A stretch of 64,000 nt of DNA from GWF2-50-93 sp049297395 (lineage in GTDB: Bacteria > Verrucomicrobiota > Lentisphaeria > Victivallales > GWF2-50-93), in contig JBAQUG010000312.1 of the NCBI GenBank assembly GCA_049297395.1, positions 1 through 64,000 of the forward strand. Reading direction: 5' to 3'. Below, one piece after another: positions 45,501-53,419 of the stretch. The first letter of the stretch is position 1. Every line of letters begins with the position of its first letter. The position numbers were made by a program, and so were the translations under genes. The notes below the pieces were generated by a model that searched no databases, was not told the DNA's origin, and worked only from the letters and a program-made list of their open reading frames with translations.

Positions 45501-46977
45501 CCTGATAAACGACTTGATGGCTCCATTCGCCGCGGCCTCTTCCTATCGAGAATTCGGCTCTGCCGTTCTTGTGCAATCGCTCGATCTCCTCTTTCGTCCA
45601 ATCCGGCTCGGATTTTCCAACATACGTCCAGCCTTCCGGTTTGCCGGTCTCCCCGTCCTCGACGGTTCCGTTGCGAAGGAGGTTTTCAGCATACGTTACA
45701 CCATCGGATGGTCTTACGTTTTTCCTGATCACCATGGAGGTTTTACATTTCTCCGCCTGCGCCCAGGAAAGGCTCAGGTCGTCGAACCATGCGGTTCCAC
45801 GGCAAAGCTGCAGTCCGGCAGTGGCTCGGACGGACACCGCGTCGGCGGGCGGACGCGATCTCGGTGTTCTGACCTTCGTCCAATCGGTTTTAAGAGGAAC
45901 CGTCTGGGAGATGATCGGCTCGCCGAGCGGCTGGCCATCCTTGTCGAGAAACTGCAGGCAGAGGGCTCCGCCGCCAATCGGGCCATCCGGACCGAGATCG
46001 CCGCTTTTCACGAAGCCGGAAAGACAATATGATTTCCCTTCTTCGACAGGAACTTGCGCCGACCATCCGGAAAAAATGCCGGAGCCTGTGTCGGAGACGG
46101 CTGCCGCCCGTTTTTCCGAGTGGACAGGCAGATCTACGAGTTCTTTTTTGCCAGAGCCGGTCGGCATCCAGCCCGCTGGATTGCCTTTTCCGTCCAATTC
46201 CTCGAAACCAGGATTGGGAAGAAGGTTGTCCGCGCTTTCCTCGATCCGGTCTCCTATGCCCGCAGTGCCATCCACCTCATTAAAGACAATATCGTCGATC
46301 CAAACCCTGGGAGAGCACTCTTTTTCAGCAGTATGCAATGCGAACCGCAGCATTGCCGAAACGGCTCCGGCGGGGGCGAGCATGGGAGTACCGTCGCCAC
46401 CCATGGCGAAACGACGGTTATTCGACTCGACCCATTGTCCGGTGTCGGCCTGCTGGTTCATCACCCATATGTTTTTCCTGCCATCCTCCACGGAAGATCC
46501 TTTGCCGTCAAGCCAGAAGACGGTGACTCCAAGGTTGGCGTAGCCTCTTTTCGGATCGCTGCGGTCTTCCTGCGAGAGCCCAGCCGATTTGAACCAGAAA
46601 GAAAAATCGTATGAGGAACCAGCCTTGACTGGGACTCTCTGGCTTATGATTACGAACCCATCAAGTTTGTTGCCGAGAAGATGAGTGAGAAGATTCGGAG
46701 CCGTCATGGCCTTGTCATCAAGGTCAAGGGGATGTGTCTGTTCAAGGACAAGGCTCCGTTTTCCTGAATGAAATTCCTTCTCGTCGATTCTGGCGTTCCC
46801 GCCGTTCCGGCCGGCCTCTTTGTGGATGGTCCAATCGGCGGACGAGGCGTCGGACACGTTTTCGAAACCCGGGTTGAGGACTTGATTGTCCGCTTCCGCC
46901 GTCATCGCTGAAAAGAGAAGGGACAGTATCGCCAGGATGCATGCCTTTAAATTCATATTTTCGCAACTTTTCCTCAT
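42508..46977 (-). CDS. Secreted clan GH-A glycosidase-like protein with CBM4/9 and CBM9 modules
   Basis: About 1489 residues. The ATG at 46977 follows AGGAAAGG by 8 bases and gives MRKSCENMNLKACILAILSL, a signal peptide; an ATG at 47016 would overlap the pseudopilin stop. Parts: three beta-sandwiches of CBM4/9 type (starting NQVLNPGFENV, NLLPNPGFEEL and NLLRNGTVEDG), a clan GH-A-like TIM barrel (about 790-1060) with YGNWGIENSN near residue 900 as candidate acid/base Glu and TVWMEEMAAQE near 1005 as candidate nucleophile, a beta-sandwich, and a C-terminal CBM9-type domain (DGSWNDWDKSL, KMRLLWDDKFLYLGVETLDD). The family within GH-A (GH39/GH5/GH10-like) cannot be fixed. A secreted polysaccharide-degrading enzyme is likely. 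Its first codons and upstream region match those of the 52577-53380 gene. Confidence 0.78.
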   Translation of the reverse strand: MRKSCENMNLKACILAILSLLFSAMTAEADNQVLNPGFENVSDASSADWTIHKEAGRNGGNARIDEKEFHSGKRSLVLEQTHPLDLDDKAMTAPNLLTHLLGNKLDGFVIISQRVPVKAGSSYDFSFWFKSAGLSQEDRSDPKRGYANLGVTVFWLDGKGSSVEDGRKNIWVMNQQADTGQWVESNNRRFAMGGDGTPMLAPAGAVSAMLRFALHTAEKECSPRVWIDDIVFNEVDGTAGIGDRIEESADNLLPNPGFEELDGKGNPAGWMPTGSGKKELVDLPVHSEKRAAAVSDTGSGIFSGWSAQVPVEEGKSYCLSGFVKSGDLGPDGPIGGGALCLQFLDKDGQPLGEPIISQTVPLKTDWTKVRTPRSRPPADAVSVRATAGLQLCRGTAWFDDLSLSWAQAEKCKTSMVIRKNVRPSDGVTYAENLLRNGTVEDGETGKPEGWTYVGKSEPDWTKEEIERLHKNGRAEFSIGRGRGEWSHQVVYQGMGALLNISVDPPLSSKQQWYGRYMVDGYWLSDPMPCEPGSVYEAGAWIRPGAKIYSPWFGPLELKFFDASGNEQKPKNGIRAAIDNVPSGQWSYWATMPHVAPDNASTMRLRFGQEFMALEGGWGHTYADNLAVWKLPAGTSVPAVTDLHASKERLLEWFAVTHKEIKPPYLPSPSEATAYECCYGYLINSVTGNVHHDPAANVAQTFHVQNLLGEERELQLRIIRMDWLGKADEAIITTPFSIKGYCETDVQVDLPPSQSFGAFYLQADILEGDVLVGDASGRYAVLPSLFRPRTAENVWAVTPLCYIFNDGKAYEQEMGEMMRIAGFGIAWVRTNLNSMDAQAIAKEIESNKKEIEYYSKFGIKCVLQLMVPANKRPIDRKAYEDLGRIVATEFKGRALAYGNWGIENSNHRPPEAPGFRALIDGKFLSDEEYDQIMSAVYDGIKSVDQATPVLVGNIASDSNADTLKRLYGKPAEGRFDGAILNAYSSVTLIALNNLKEFNIHGDTKKTVWMEEMAAQESPAHGLERRFREADGPKNMVRTWLSLKAKCGSRCKAITMWGFARGAGGDTITMLNNRLQPRPQFAAHAVMADALANAELAADHSSDDFSLFEWKRPDSPFFAAWANTGEREITLEAPDGNITVMDLMGNTRTIKANKGLVLLKLTTMPIYLIGNMKVSRRLELSLSHGDIQPGKAAVVLNIKNNDSVEVRGTAKIIGSAEEEEKTFSVKPRENIIICVPAKVQQGEGKRTVFNARVKTSDGAVFATTASLNFAQAVKTMRPPALDGSWNDWDKSLVIPFGEPYQVQKPDVPGEEYNGSSDIYGKMRLLWDDKFLYLGVETLDDVFVAQPVRGMNGFMCDSVEFSVQPDNRLTETAPCYEYEFYLPGGKGEPAASRRKPAPSAMVENWRMKIFPTGNAGNVNYQVAIPWSDIGMKKPAAGKTISLAVVLNDADAKTAMNGGRCRIRWFEGLDLWKNPERYGDVTLVEESKAEGRN

Positions 46978-47012
46978 TTTAAAAACCTTTCCTGTTTGAA
47001 ATTGCCTCATTA

Positions 47013-47792
47013 TCAATAACCGAATCCCCAGAAATCACGATCAACCGGAACTGCCGCTATCCCGGTCCATGGGGCAGGGATCATCATGCACCTTGTAAGG
47101 TCAACGTGTGAATCAACATATATGAAATTGGCGTTTCCGTTATGCCGTACTGATCCGACATAGAAATTCCCGCCGGGGATTGCCCATGGGTTCCACGACG
47201 CATATAATCGGAATCCAGTTGGTTCACTGTAGTGACTGTCAGAAAACATAAACGTTTCTGAAGGGGTTTTCACCTGCCCGATCTTGACGAGCGTCACGCC
47301 GACAGGAGGACTGGAGGCCTGCCCGTTGAACCCATTGTTCCCTATGCCGTTCACCCCGTAATGGACGGATATTGCGGTATTGGTCTCGGAAGGGCATGAA
47401 AATATGCCTGGGCTGTGGATGAGCCACTGGTAGGTTGCATTGTTCTCGGGCTTGTTGCCAAGATAGGAATAAAGGATTCCAGACCATCTATGGAACGATA
47501 CGTCGTCATCAACGCCGGTCGGTATCATGAATTCATTATAATCGGACGCATAGAAGGACATCGCCCCTCCGATCTGCCTGAGATTGCTCTTGCATGCCGC
47601 GCCTTTTGCCTGGTCCCTTGCATTCTTCAGCGCCGGCAGGAGCATCGCCGCAAGTATCGCGATGATCGCGATTACGACAAGGAGCTCGATGAGGGTGAAC
47701 ACATTGCCGAGTGCCGATTGCCGAGTGTCGATTTTAAGACCAGCAGGGAAGTGACCGAGTGCCGAGTGACGAGTGTTGATTTTATCGGTCAT
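47013..47792 (-). CDS. Pseudopilin with H-X9-DS motif
   Basis: 259 residues from the ATG at 47792, which follows AGGAGG; the frame is open to 47870 but without a comparable site. FTLIELLVVIAIIAILAAML begins at Phe32 with Val before the cut. HNGNANFIYVDSH near the C-terminus has nine residues between His and Asp-Ser. The mature part is nearly identical to the 53420-54316 product. Most of the leader is encoded by two arrays of four heptanucleotides each (47706-47733 and 47754-47781), giving the near-duplicate peptides INTRHSALG and IDTRQSALG. It lies between the CBM9/propeller gene and the clan GH-A gene. Confidence 0.9.
   Translation of the reverse strand: MTDKINTRHSALGHFPAGLKIDTRQSALGNVFTLIELLVVIAIIAILAAMLLPALKNARDQAKGAACKSNLRQIGGAMSFYASDYNEFMIPTGVDDDVSFHRWSGILYSYLGNKPENNATYQWLIHSPGIFSCPSETNTAISVHYGVNGIGNNGFNGQASSPPVGVTLVKIGQVKTPSETFMFSDSHYSEPTGFRLYASWNPWAIPGGNFYVGSVRHNGNANFIYVDSHVDLTRCMMIPAPWTGIAAVPVDRDFWGFGY
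47706..47781. repeat. Two heptanucleotide arrays in pseudopilin leader
   Basis: Four units at 47706-47733 (gccgagt, gccgatt, gccgagt, gtcgatt) and four at 47754-47781 (accgagt, gccgagt, gacgagt, gttgatt), separated by about 20 bases that also recur in the leaders at 19337-19540 and 54113-54316. Confidence 0.85.
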
Positions 47793-47873
47793 TGGTATTT
47801 CCTCCTGTAAAATTTCCATTTCCGTATTCCAACGGCATTGTTTCAACGTCAGAGTATTGGTATAAGACAAGTG

Positions 47874-50800
47874 TCATTTCAGGAGGATCTCCCCCCATTT
47901 GCCGGTCGAGAAATCCGCCTCCGTGGGGAGGTCGGGGAAAAACGGGGAGCGGTTGAAGACGCGGAGATGCTCGCAGCGGTTCCTTCCGGTTGAGTCGGCA
48001 AAGACTACTCCGACATCTCCTAGCAGTTTCATTCCTGCGACGGGCTTGATGCCGAGCTCCGGCCATGGCACCACTGCCTCCAGCACATATCCGGTCGGCG
48101 TCTCGGCGATGACGACCTTGGCCTTGTCCAATTTCTTCACCTCGTCGAATGCGACGTTGCCGTTCCCGCTGCCGAAGAAGATTTTCTTCCCCTTGAATCC
48201 CGGCACGGTTGTCCGGTATATGATGGCTGTGTTTTCGTCTCCGATCTTGCTGAACAGCAGACGCATGTCGCCCTCTACCGGATTCTTCCTGGCGGATGTC
48301 CTGGTGCCGAGGTAGATCCCGGCGCAATCGCCCGAAGCGAAGAGCTGTTGAAGTGATTCGCCGGAGTTCCTGAAGCCGTTGGGGCGGATCACCTCGTAGG
48401 CCGCATAGAGGTTGTCGGCATCGTACGCCAGTCGGACGGAGGCGCGCATGACGGCGGTTCTGGCTCCGAGGGACAGGGCCGATTGGTGCTCCCATTCGTC
48501 CAGTTTTCCGTCCGCAGTGAATGGCTTTTCAGTTTTCGCCACGACGATCTCCTTAGTCCTGGTCTCAACGTCGGCGTCAATGCGCCCCTTCTTTATGGCG
48601 ATGGCCTTGTCGACATGCGCCTGCGTAAGCTCCACGGAGGCCTCGCGGCGCCTGATGGTTTCAAGTCCTGTTATCTCCAGGATGTTGCGTTCCGTCATGC
48701 CGTTTATGACGTAGATTTTCCCGTCCGCAGTCTGGTTCATCTGTTCGACCGCCTCTCCGAGCAGGACATCGGGGCCTGGAGTCGTGGCTGCAGCCTCCGC
48801 CCTGAGTACGCTGGCGACAAAGAATCCGTCCGTCGTAACGAGCGGCATCCTGTCTCCATGGTATTGTGAAAGGGAGATCATCTGCCCCATTTTATTTGGC
48901 AGATCGACGGGGCCGAGCACGGCGTTGCCGTTGATTGTTCCGACATCCGGAGACTTGGTGATAGGATATCTCCATAGCAATTTACCGTCCGAAGAGTATC
49001 CCACCATGGCTGGATTGATGTTCACCCACTGGCGGCACTCGGCGTTGCAGGCGGCGATGACGCGGCCTTCCCGGTCTACTCCTAATGACGGGGAGTAGCA
49101 GTATGGAACCGACTCCACCATCTTCTCAGCCTTGTTCGGGTCATATATCGGCGCGCCGCAGCCGGTCCAGCCGAGGACTTTCAGCCGATAGATCCCGCTG
49201 CCAGGAATATGCGATCCGAAATAGATCGACAGGTCGTCGCCGATCCCGCAGCCCCATCCTCCGCTGAATTGACTTTGCTTGAGGCCGGGGGAGGGGAAGA
49301 GTACCTCCCCGGGGTCGACCAGGCCGTCGCCGTTGCGGTCGCTCCAGGCGAAGTTGTCGCCTTTCTTCTTCCCCCTGAACGCCTCCGGATAATATTCGCT
49401 GGTCCATGCGGCGGGATCAAGCGCGCGCAAGGCGTCGTCCGCCTCGACGAAGTCGTTCCGCATGGAGCCTACGGCCGCAAGGGGCCGGTAGACTCCGTCC
49501 TTCAACTCGCCAAGCACCGCCTCGTTCTGCATGGCGCCGCCGCCGAGAAGGAAGCTTCTGCCGTCTTTCCTGATCATCCGCAATGGGGCGGGATAGGTGC
49601 TTCTGGAATAGCAGCCGAAGCACGCGTTCAGAGCCTGACGGCGCCATATGGTGGAGATCGGATGCCATGTTTTTTTCGCCCAGTCCAGCTCGTACTGCGT
49701 GAGCAGGGAACCGATAGCCCTGGTCTTGTCGAACGGATCGATCAGCGTACCGAATTCCGTCGAGGTCGGACCGATGAACTCTTTTATCAGCCTGCCGCTG
49801 CCGGCATCCCATTTGCTCACGCGCCGCGGAAACTGGTCGTCCTCGGCGACCCACAGATGACCATTCTTGTCAAGCGCCAGCTGCCTGGGAAAGAGCATGC
49901 CCGACGGATCGTACGCCCCGATGACGGCCCGTCCGCCGTTCTTTCCAATTACGCGCTGGAAAGAGCCGTCAGCTCCAAACACCTTGACGCACATCGATTT
50001 CCCCCAGTCTGACACGTAGATGGAACCTGCGGCGTCGACGCAGACGCCGACGGGCGCATCAAGATGGTCTTTGACTACAGTCTCGGATTTTCCGCTTTCC
50101 GGATCAATCGCCAGGACGCTCTTTTCCGACACCGTCAACAGTCGTCCTTTCTGATCGAAGGAGAGGCCGCAAGGACGCCTGACTGGAATTTCCTTCAGCG
50201 TCTCAGCCGTAGCGGCATCCAATACCACCACCTTGTCGAACTGGAAGAATGACACGTATAGGCGCTTGTCCTTGACGGCGACTCCCATCACATTGGCTCC
50301 ATTTCCCTTATATGGTTCGTTCATGCGTGACATTGCGAAGTTCGCGGGCGTGAATCCGGTCCTGGCGGCGTCCCACCACCAGGCGTGTTCGGCCTTGGAA
50401 CGCTCCCACCACATCAGCTCGTTGTACTGCTTGCCCATTGTGAAGCCGCGGCGCAGGCCGGTCTTTTTGTCGATGCAGACCAGATATGAAAGGACTTTCC
50501 CTTTCCACTGGGCGCCTCTTATGATATCAGCGGCGAGGTAGAGATACCGCTCATCGGCGGCAAGGCTGCACGTTCCAGTGTGCCCTCCGACAAAGTCGCC
50601 TATCATCCCCCACTGTCTTTGACCGTCGAGGCCGGCGGCCACCATGCCTCCGCCTTTCTCGGCGGCCGGCCATCCTATGAAGACCTGTTCGCCGGAAGTC
50701 GCCACCCCCTGCGCCGGCTGGCGGTCGGATCCCCATCCGCCCGTACCGTCCTCGTTGAACCACGGCGGATTGCCCGGTGTCTCGAAGCTCATCTGGTATT

Positions 50801-52514
50801 CCCAGCCGATTCCAGTATGGCTGAGGGATCTGCATGTGTATCTGCCGGGGGGCAGTATTTGTCCGTCCATGTCGAGGCCATCCCATCCTCCGATGGAATC
50901 GCCCTCGCCGCGGGGCGAGCAGGCCATGAGGTTGCGCACCCGTTCACCCTTCTCGTTGTCAATGACGACTGTTACGAACTCCTTGCGCTCCACCTTCCAT
51001 GGCAGCTCCACCACTTCGGCGCGCGATAGGATTCTTCCGTTGAAGTTGAAGGGGAGGCGCGGGCCTTCGACTCCGGACCACCATGCATCGACCATCCAGC
51101 GGAACTGGTCTCCCGCACGCAACGGCCTGCCGTCGCGCGTAATGACTGCCCATGGCAGGAAGATCTCCTGGCAATAGCCGCCGTCAGTGGAGCTGAAAGC
51201 TTCCTTGGCTCCCTTGTCCTGGAGGTCGTCCATTGAATATTTCCAGCCTTCGGTCGGAGAGGCGAGAGCCTGCTTCAACGCCGCTTTCCGGACCGTTGCG
51301 CAGTACCACCCCTCAATGACCGAGACCATATCCGTCTTCAGCCTGAGCTGCAGGGCTCCTCCGCCATCGTATCCCCATGGGAAGCGGTCGGGCCGGTTCA
51401 CATTGTAGCACGGCTTCAAATCATGCCAGATCAAGCCCACGTATAAGCCCATCTCGTCATACATCATGTGCAGCCGGGTGTCGTAGCGCCCGCGGAAGAG
51501 CTCCGGCTCATAGGCGATCAGCACCTCTCCTGAGACGTCCCATTCGTCAAGCTTGCCGTCGACTACCACCGGGGTCTTGACGGGCATGACGGATATCTTC
51601 GTGTTGCGGGTGAGCTGCCGTCCCTCGTGCATGGTGATGGCAGGTTTCGCGGACTCGCCGCCACCTTTTGCCTCAAGTGTGGCGATGGCGCCCTGCTCGA
51701 CTTTCATCGACAACTTGTCGGCGAACTGTGTCCCATCCATCAGAGAGAAAGCCATCAGGCCGCCGAACCGGGCATCCAACTTTTCGTGCATCGTACCTTT
51801 TGTGACTTCGGCCCAGACCTTGTACGCCGCCTCCGGATCGAGTCCGTCGAACCATAGATCGCATCCGACCCTGAGGATTGAATCGCCGTCGAGGGGTTTG
51901 CCGTCGGACGTCAGCAGCTTCCAGTCGATTCCCAGTTCCTGCCCGTACCCCTTTCCGTCGGGCTTGATCTTGAACGCCTGCCTCACGCCGGAGATCTCGT
52001 GCCCTGATTTGACATCATCCGTTCCGTCCTGTCCGTAGCCTATTTTGACTGCCGTTTTCGATGAACTGCTGTCGAACCAGCCCTGGAGATGGAAGAGGCG
52101 GTCGGTCCTGATACGCAGATCGAGACAGTCCCCGCCGTCGCGTCCTGCCTGCGCCTTTTCAGGGTTGGATCCATTCGCCATCGGGGATTTGCCGTTCCAC
52201 TCGATGAAGACGTACAGGGCGTCGGCATCGTAGCACATGGCGACTCTGGCAGTGTATTCCTTCGTGTAGGCTCCGCCCTGGAGGAACTTGCCGGATGCGA
52301 GATCCCATTCGGCGGAGTCTCCGTCAATGGACACCTTGCCCGAAGCCGGAGGAACCGGGATTTCGCCCACGAATCGCTCGCGTCCGCCGCCGGCTTCAAG
52401 AGGGATGGCGGAAAAGAGAACGGCGGCAATCACGGATGTTCCCGCAACGAAGGATCGGAAATCCGAGCGTGCCTTCACGAATTTGAAGATGCCCGCAAGT
52501 CCATCAATCAACAT
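47874..52514 (-). CDS. Secreted CBM9 / FlgD-Ig / NHL-type propeller protein
   Basis: About 1546 residues; ATG at 52514, 6 bases after GGAG. A hydrophobic signal segment (SFVAGTSVIAAVLFSAIPLE) follows a short basic N-terminus. Parts: CBM9-like domain 1 (SIDGDSAEWDL), domain 2 (VVDGKLDEWDV), a FlgD-type Ig domain (VIDNEKGERVRNL to GGWDGLDMDGQILPPGRYTC), a long propeller region with NHL-like strands (RPCGLSFDQKGRLLTV, PVGVCVDAAGSIYVSDWG, PRQLALDKNGHLWVAEDD), an EF-hand loop (DRNGDGLVDPGE, near residue 1060), and a third CBM9-like domain (TADGKLDEWEH). No hydrolase barrel is seen; a glycan-binding scaffold or a propeller lyase is possible. It lies between a LamG-like gene and a pseudopilin gene. 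Confidence 0.75.
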   Translation of the reverse strand: MLIDGLAGIFKFVKARSDFRSFVAGTSVIAAVLFSAIPLEAGGGRERFVGEIPVPPASGKVSIDGDSAEWDLASGKFLQGGAYTKEYTARVAMCYDADALYVFIEWNGKSPMANGSNPEKAQAGRDGGDCLDLRIRTDRLFHLQGWFDSSSSKTAVKIGYGQDGTDDVKSGHEISGVRQAFKIKPDGKGYGQELGIDWKLLTSDGKPLDGDSILRVGCDLWFDGLDPEAAYKVWAEVTKGTMHEKLDARFGGLMAFSLMDGTQFADKLSMKVEQGAIATLEAKGGGESAKPAITMHEGRQLTRNTKISVMPVKTPVVVDGKLDEWDVSGEVLIAYEPELFRGRYDTRLHMMYDEMGLYVGLIWHDLKPCYNVNRPDRFPWGYDGGGALQLRLKTDMVSVIEGWYCATVRKAALKQALASPTEGWKYSMDDLQDKGAKEAFSSTDGGYCQEIFLPWAVITRDGRPLRAGDQFRWMVDAWWSGVEGPRLPFNFNGRILSRAEVVELPWKVERKEFVTVVIDNEKGERVRNLMACSPRGEGDSIGGWDGLDMDGQILPPGRYTCRSLSHTGIGWEYQMSFETPGNPPWFNEDGTGGWGSDRQPAQGVATSGEQVFIGWPAAEKGGGMVAAGLDGQRQWGMIGDFVGGHTGTCSLAADERYLYLAADIIRGAQWKGKVLSYLVCIDKKTGLRRGFTMGKQYNELMWWERSKAEHAWWWDAARTGFTPANFAMSRMNEPYKGNGANVMGVAVKDKRLYVSFFQFDKVVVLDAATAETLKEIPVRRPCGLSFDQKGRLLTVSEKSVLAIDPESGKSETVVKDHLDAPVGVCVDAAGSIYVSDWGKSMCVKVFGADGSFQRVIGKNGGRAVIGAYDPSGMLFPRQLALDKNGHLWVAEDDQFPRRVSKWDAGSGRLIKEFIGPTSTEFGTLIDPFDKTRAIGSLLTQYELDWAKKTWHPISTIWRRQALNACFGCYSRSTYPAPLRMIRKDGRSFLLGGGAMQNEAVLGELKDGVYRPLAAVGSMRNDFVEADDALRALDPAAWTSEYYPEAFRGKKKGDNFAWSDRNGDGLVDPGEVLFPSPGLKQSQFSGGWGCGIGDDLSIYFGSHIPGSGIYRLKVLGWTGCGAPIYDPNKAEKMVESVPYCYSPSLGVDREGRVIAACNAECRQWVNINPAMVGYSSDGKLLWRYPITKSPDVGTINGNAVLGPVDLPNKMGQMISLSQYHGDRMPLVTTDGFFVASVLRAEAAATTPGPDVLLGEAVEQMNQTADGKIYVINGMTERNILEITGLETIRRREASVELTQAHVDKAIAIKKGRIDADVETRTKEIVVAKTEKPFTADGKLDEWEHQSALSLGARTAVMRASVRLAYDADNLYAAYEVIRPNGFRNSGESLQQLFASGDCAGIYLGTRTSARKNPVEGDMRLLFSKIGDENTAIIYRTTVPGFKGKKIFFGSGNGNVAFDEVKKLDKAKVVIAETPTGYVLEAVVPWPELGIKPVAGMKLLGDVGVVFADSTGRNRCEHLRVFNRSPFFPDLPTEADFSTGKWGEILLK

Positions 52515-52576
52515 GGCACACTCCTTCTTTATCCGATTCATACTATGTCTCCCTATGTGATATTATGTGGTTCATA

Positions 52577-53380
52577 TCATTTCCCTGCCGCATCGTCTAC
52601 ACGAAGCTGGATGCCGGAGACAGCCAGACGCCCCGTGTCGGCATGCGGTCCGGTGGTCATTCCGAAGACGAGCATGTGGGTGAACTGCGCCATATTCCCC
52701 TGCGGCTCCTTTTTCCAGGGGGCTTCGAGAACCGGCTCCTTCCCGCCGTTCACGAATATGGCGAACGTGGCGTCCCGCCGTCCGCCGTCCACCACTATTT
52801 CGAAGAGGATCGGCTTGTTGGGACGGTATTGGCAGATGTCGGCCATCAGCTCGCCGCCCTTGGGATCAGGACGCATGCCCGCCCGGATCACCCCGTCACG
52901 GAAAAAGTAGATCGTGCAGATTTCCACGCCGGATCGGGCGAACAGGCTCACGCCACCTATCTGCATGAGTTTCTCAGCCGCGATTTCGAAGCGGAGACGC
53001 CACCTGGGCACGTTCCAGTGCGATGGAGGAACAGCGAGCCCGAGCCACGGTCCGCGGCCCGAGCCTTTCTCCCGGTCGGCATCGTTCACCACCATCTGGC
53101 AGGAACGCCCCTTGATTCCACAGAAGTCCTCCGCAACTACGGCGAAACGCGTCGGTAATATAAACTGCATGCTGGAGAACTGGGTCAACGGCAAGGACGG
53201 AGGCGTGTCGCGTTTCTCAAGCATGACGGTGTCGGTGAGTCCGCTCAGTTTTGGCGGTGTTCCGACGCTGTCCGAATCGAAGCGCAGATCCCACACAAGT
53301 TCCCCGGCAGCCGCCGTCATCCCTGAGAAGAGAAGGCATAGGATTGTCGGTAAGCACATATTTAAAAGACTTTTTCTCAT
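52577..53380 (-). CDS. Small secreted protein with LamG/concanavalin-like fold
   Basis: 267 residues. Signal peptide MRKSLLNMCLPTILCLLFSG. The remainder looks like a single concanavalin A-like jelly roll (LVWDLRFDSDSVGTPPKLSG at the start; WRLRFEIAAEKL; KPILFEIVVDGG; LAVSGIQLRVDD at the end), as in LamG and family-16-type laminarinase folds, but no GH16 catalytic motif is present. A carbohydrate-binding or structural surface role is inferred. The gene begins 40 bases after the pseudopilin at 53420. This junction, including the first residues MRKS, is repeated between the pseudopilin at 47013 and the gene at 46977. Confidence 0.65.
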   Translation of the reverse strand: MRKSLLNMCLPTILCLLFSGMTAAAGELVWDLRFDSDSVGTPPKLSGLTDTVMLEKRDTPPSLPLTQFSSMQFILPTRFAVVAEDFCGIKGRSCQMVVNDADREKGSGRGPWLGLAVPPSHWNVPRWRLRFEIAAEKLMQIGGVSLFARSGVEICTIYFFRDGVIRAGMRPDPKGGELMADICQYRPNKPILFEIVVDGGRRDATFAIFVNGGKEPVLEAPWKKEPQGNMAQFTHMLVFGMTTGPHADTGRLAVSGIQLRVDDAAGK

Positions 53381-53419
53381 TTCAAAACCTTGCCTTTACT
53401 GTTTGAAATTGCCCCATTA

